Below, one piece after another: positions 13,317-14,437 of a stretch of 14,437 bases of DNA. The notes under the pieces were generated by a model that had not been told where the DNA came from, made no database searches, and saw nothing but the letters and a program-made list of their open reading frames with translations. The first letter of the stretch is position 1. Each line of letters opens with the position of its first letter. Both the position numbers and the translations under genes were made by a program. This DNA comes from Actinomycetota bacterium (GTDB lineage Bacteria; Actinomycetota; Humimicrobiia; Humimicrobiales; Humimicrobiaceae): the NCBI GenBank assembly GCA_016932375.1, contig JAFGDA010000129.1:1-14437 (forward strand). The letters run 5' to 3'.

Positions 13317-14345
13317 ATGAATAAAAATAACAAAAAAGATATTTACATCCTCGGGATTGAGACCTCATGTGATGATACCTGCGCGGCAGTTGTGAAAAAC
13401 GGAAAGGAAATCTGCTCAAACGTTGTATCGTCCCAGAATGAGATCCATGGTAGATATGGAGGAGTGGTACCAGAAATAGCTTCAAGAAGGCACATTGAAG
13501 TCATAGATACAGTAATAACGGCAGCCTTTGAGAATGCAGGCATGGATTTCGGGCAGATCGACGCAGTAAGCGTTACAAACAGGCCTGGACTGATCGGGTC
13601 TTTACTTGTGGGCGCAGGGGCAGCCAAAGCTCTCTGTTATTCACTAAGAATACCTTTAATAGCGGCAAACCACCTTGAAGCACATCTTTATTCCAATCTA
13701 CTTACATTGGAAGAGGACATAGAAGGGGGCTTCATCGGCCTAATTGTGTCGGGAGGGCACTCCAGCCTGTACCTTGTAGAAAGCGGGTGGAAAATAAAGG
13801 AAATAGGGCATACCCTGGATGATGCTGCCGGGGAAGCCTTTGATAAGATTGCCCGGTTTCTTGGACTGGGTTATCCCGGAGGTCCCATAATAGACCGCCT
13901 GTCCTGTGGAATGGACGAAAATGCCATTGATTTTCCAAGGCCCATGATGGACAGCGGGGATTTTAACTTCAGTTTCAGCGGTCTTAAAACTTCCCTTATA
14001 TACCGCACAAAAAAGGACAGTACCCTTACTAAAAAGGAAAACATAGGTAATCTTGTAGCAGGGTTCCAGAAATCAATAGTTGATGTCTTGACTACAAAAA
14101 CCATGGCTGCATGCAGGAAGTTTAACATGGAAAGGATCCTGGTCAGCGGTGGGGTTGCTGCAAACAGCAGGCTCAGGAAAGAAATGATGGAAAAAGGAAG
14201 GGAAAACGGGATAAAAGTAAATATTCCTCCTGTGAACCTGTGCATGGACAATGCGGCAATGGTAGCTGCACTTGGATATAGCAGGTATATAAGGGGAGAG
14301 TATGACAGCCTGGATATAGATGTAAACTCACATAGCGATATTTAA
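13317..14345 (+). CDS. tsaD: tRNA threonylcarbamoyltransferase TsaD
   Basis: This is a 342-residue catalytic subunit that transfers the threonylcarbamoyl group to A37 of tRNA. The N-terminal ILGIETSCDDTCAAVV (11-26), VVPEIASRRHIEVI (50-63) and the metal-binding N-H-L-E-A-H motif (H119, H123) are intact. Further motifs are VSGGHSS (144-150), DDAAGEAFDKIARFLGLGYPGG (168-189), SFSGLKTSL, VSGGVAANSRLRK and CMDNAAMVAALGY. Length and motifs are those of normal bacterial TsaD (Kae1/Qri7 family). A 107-base gap separates it from tsaB; no strong ribosome binding site precedes the ATG, and rimI is not between them. All catalytic features are present, so it should be functional. Confidence 0.96.
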   Translation: MNKNNKKDIYILGIETSCDDTCAAVVKNGKEICSNVVSSQNEIHGRYGGVVPEIASRRHIEVIDTVITAAFENAGMDFGQIDAVSVTNRPGLIGSLLVGAGAAKALCYSLRIPLIAANHLEAHLYSNLLTLEEDIEGGFIGLIVSGGHSSLYLVESGWKIKEIGHTLDDAAGEAFDKIARFLGLGYPGGPIIDRLSCGMDENAIDFPRPMMDSGDFNFSFSGLKTSLIYRTKKDSTLTKKENIGNLVAGFQKSIVDVLTTKTMAACRKFNMERILVSGGVAANSRLRKEMMEKGRENGIKVNIPPVNLCMDNAAMVAALGYSRYIRGEYDSLDIDVNSHSDI

Positions 14346-14437
14346 TATTGAAAGCTTTTTACTTTTAAGTGAAAATTTATTTATAATTTATTTACCATTT
14401 ATTTTTTTAAAATTTTCTTGATTTTTTAATCCTATTG

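Noticed and set aside
14346..14400. Hairpin after tsaD (TTTTACTT/AAGTGAAAA) as a terminator
   Set aside because: The stem is AT-only apart from one or two pairs and has a bulge, so it is too weak to call.
1..14437. tRNA, rRNA, CRISPR arrays or insertion sequences
   Set aside because: No cloverleaf, regularly spaced direct repeats, transposase or terminal inverted repeats were seen on either strand.

Overview
The window is moderately AT-rich DNA with frequent AGG/AGA arginine and ATA isoleucine codons. It carries an almost complete Tad/Flp pilus assembly operon, an AbiE-type toxin-antitoxin pair, one lipoprotein gene on the minus strand, and a housekeeping cluster for family 4 uracil-DNA glycosylase and tRNA t6A synthesis. 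No outer-membrane secretin gene (rcpA/cpaC) is present. The order CpaE-like, TadA, TadB, TadC, small pilin, TadE, TadG-like resembles tad loci of monoderm bacteria such as Actinobacteria and Firmicutes. I infer an anaerobic, possibly deep-branching monoderm-like bacterium. The exact phylum cannot be fixed from this window.

Positions 1-8644 (+ strand) are the tad operon. A candidate sigma70 promoter at 2-30 is followed by a CpaE/TadZ-like ATPase with a degenerate P-loop, a CpaB/RcpC-like SAF-domain membrane protein, a second ParA/MinD-like ATPase with an intact P-loop, the motor ATPase TadA, the membrane platform proteins TadB and TadC, a Flp-type prepilin behind the clearest Shine-Dalgarno of the set, a TadE-like pseudopilin, an unusual secreted protein with tryptophan-rich W-V-D-T-S repeats, and a TadG-like protein. 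Most genes abut or overlap, so they probably form one transcript. The prepilin peptidase (TadV/CpaA) is not here and must be encoded elsewhere.

Positions 8645-10220 hold an AbiEi/AbiEii pair with its own near-consensus promoter. Three copies of an ATTTCAG-type element flank this promoter and are candidate antitoxin operators. The toxin appears to have lost the second aspartate of its nucleotidyltransferase motif. A small lipoprotein gene (10195-10608, minus strand) converges on it and overlaps its 3' end. The next 386 bases (10609-10994) have no convincing intact gene but may hold a decayed coding remnant.

Positions 10995-14345 (+ strand) are a tight housekeeping cluster: family 4 uracil-DNA glycosylase, TsaE, an unusually long TsaB, and TsaD. 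TsaB, TsaD and TsaE together carry out threonylcarbamoyl transfer to A37 of tRNAs that read ANN codons. TsaC is not in the window, and the rimI gene that often lies between tsaB and tsaD is absent here. The last 92 bases are AT-rich and show no gene.

The most novel items are the tryptophan-repeat protein inside the pilus operon, the pairing of a degenerate and an intact CpaE-like ATPase, and the operator arrangement and altered active site of the AbiE system.
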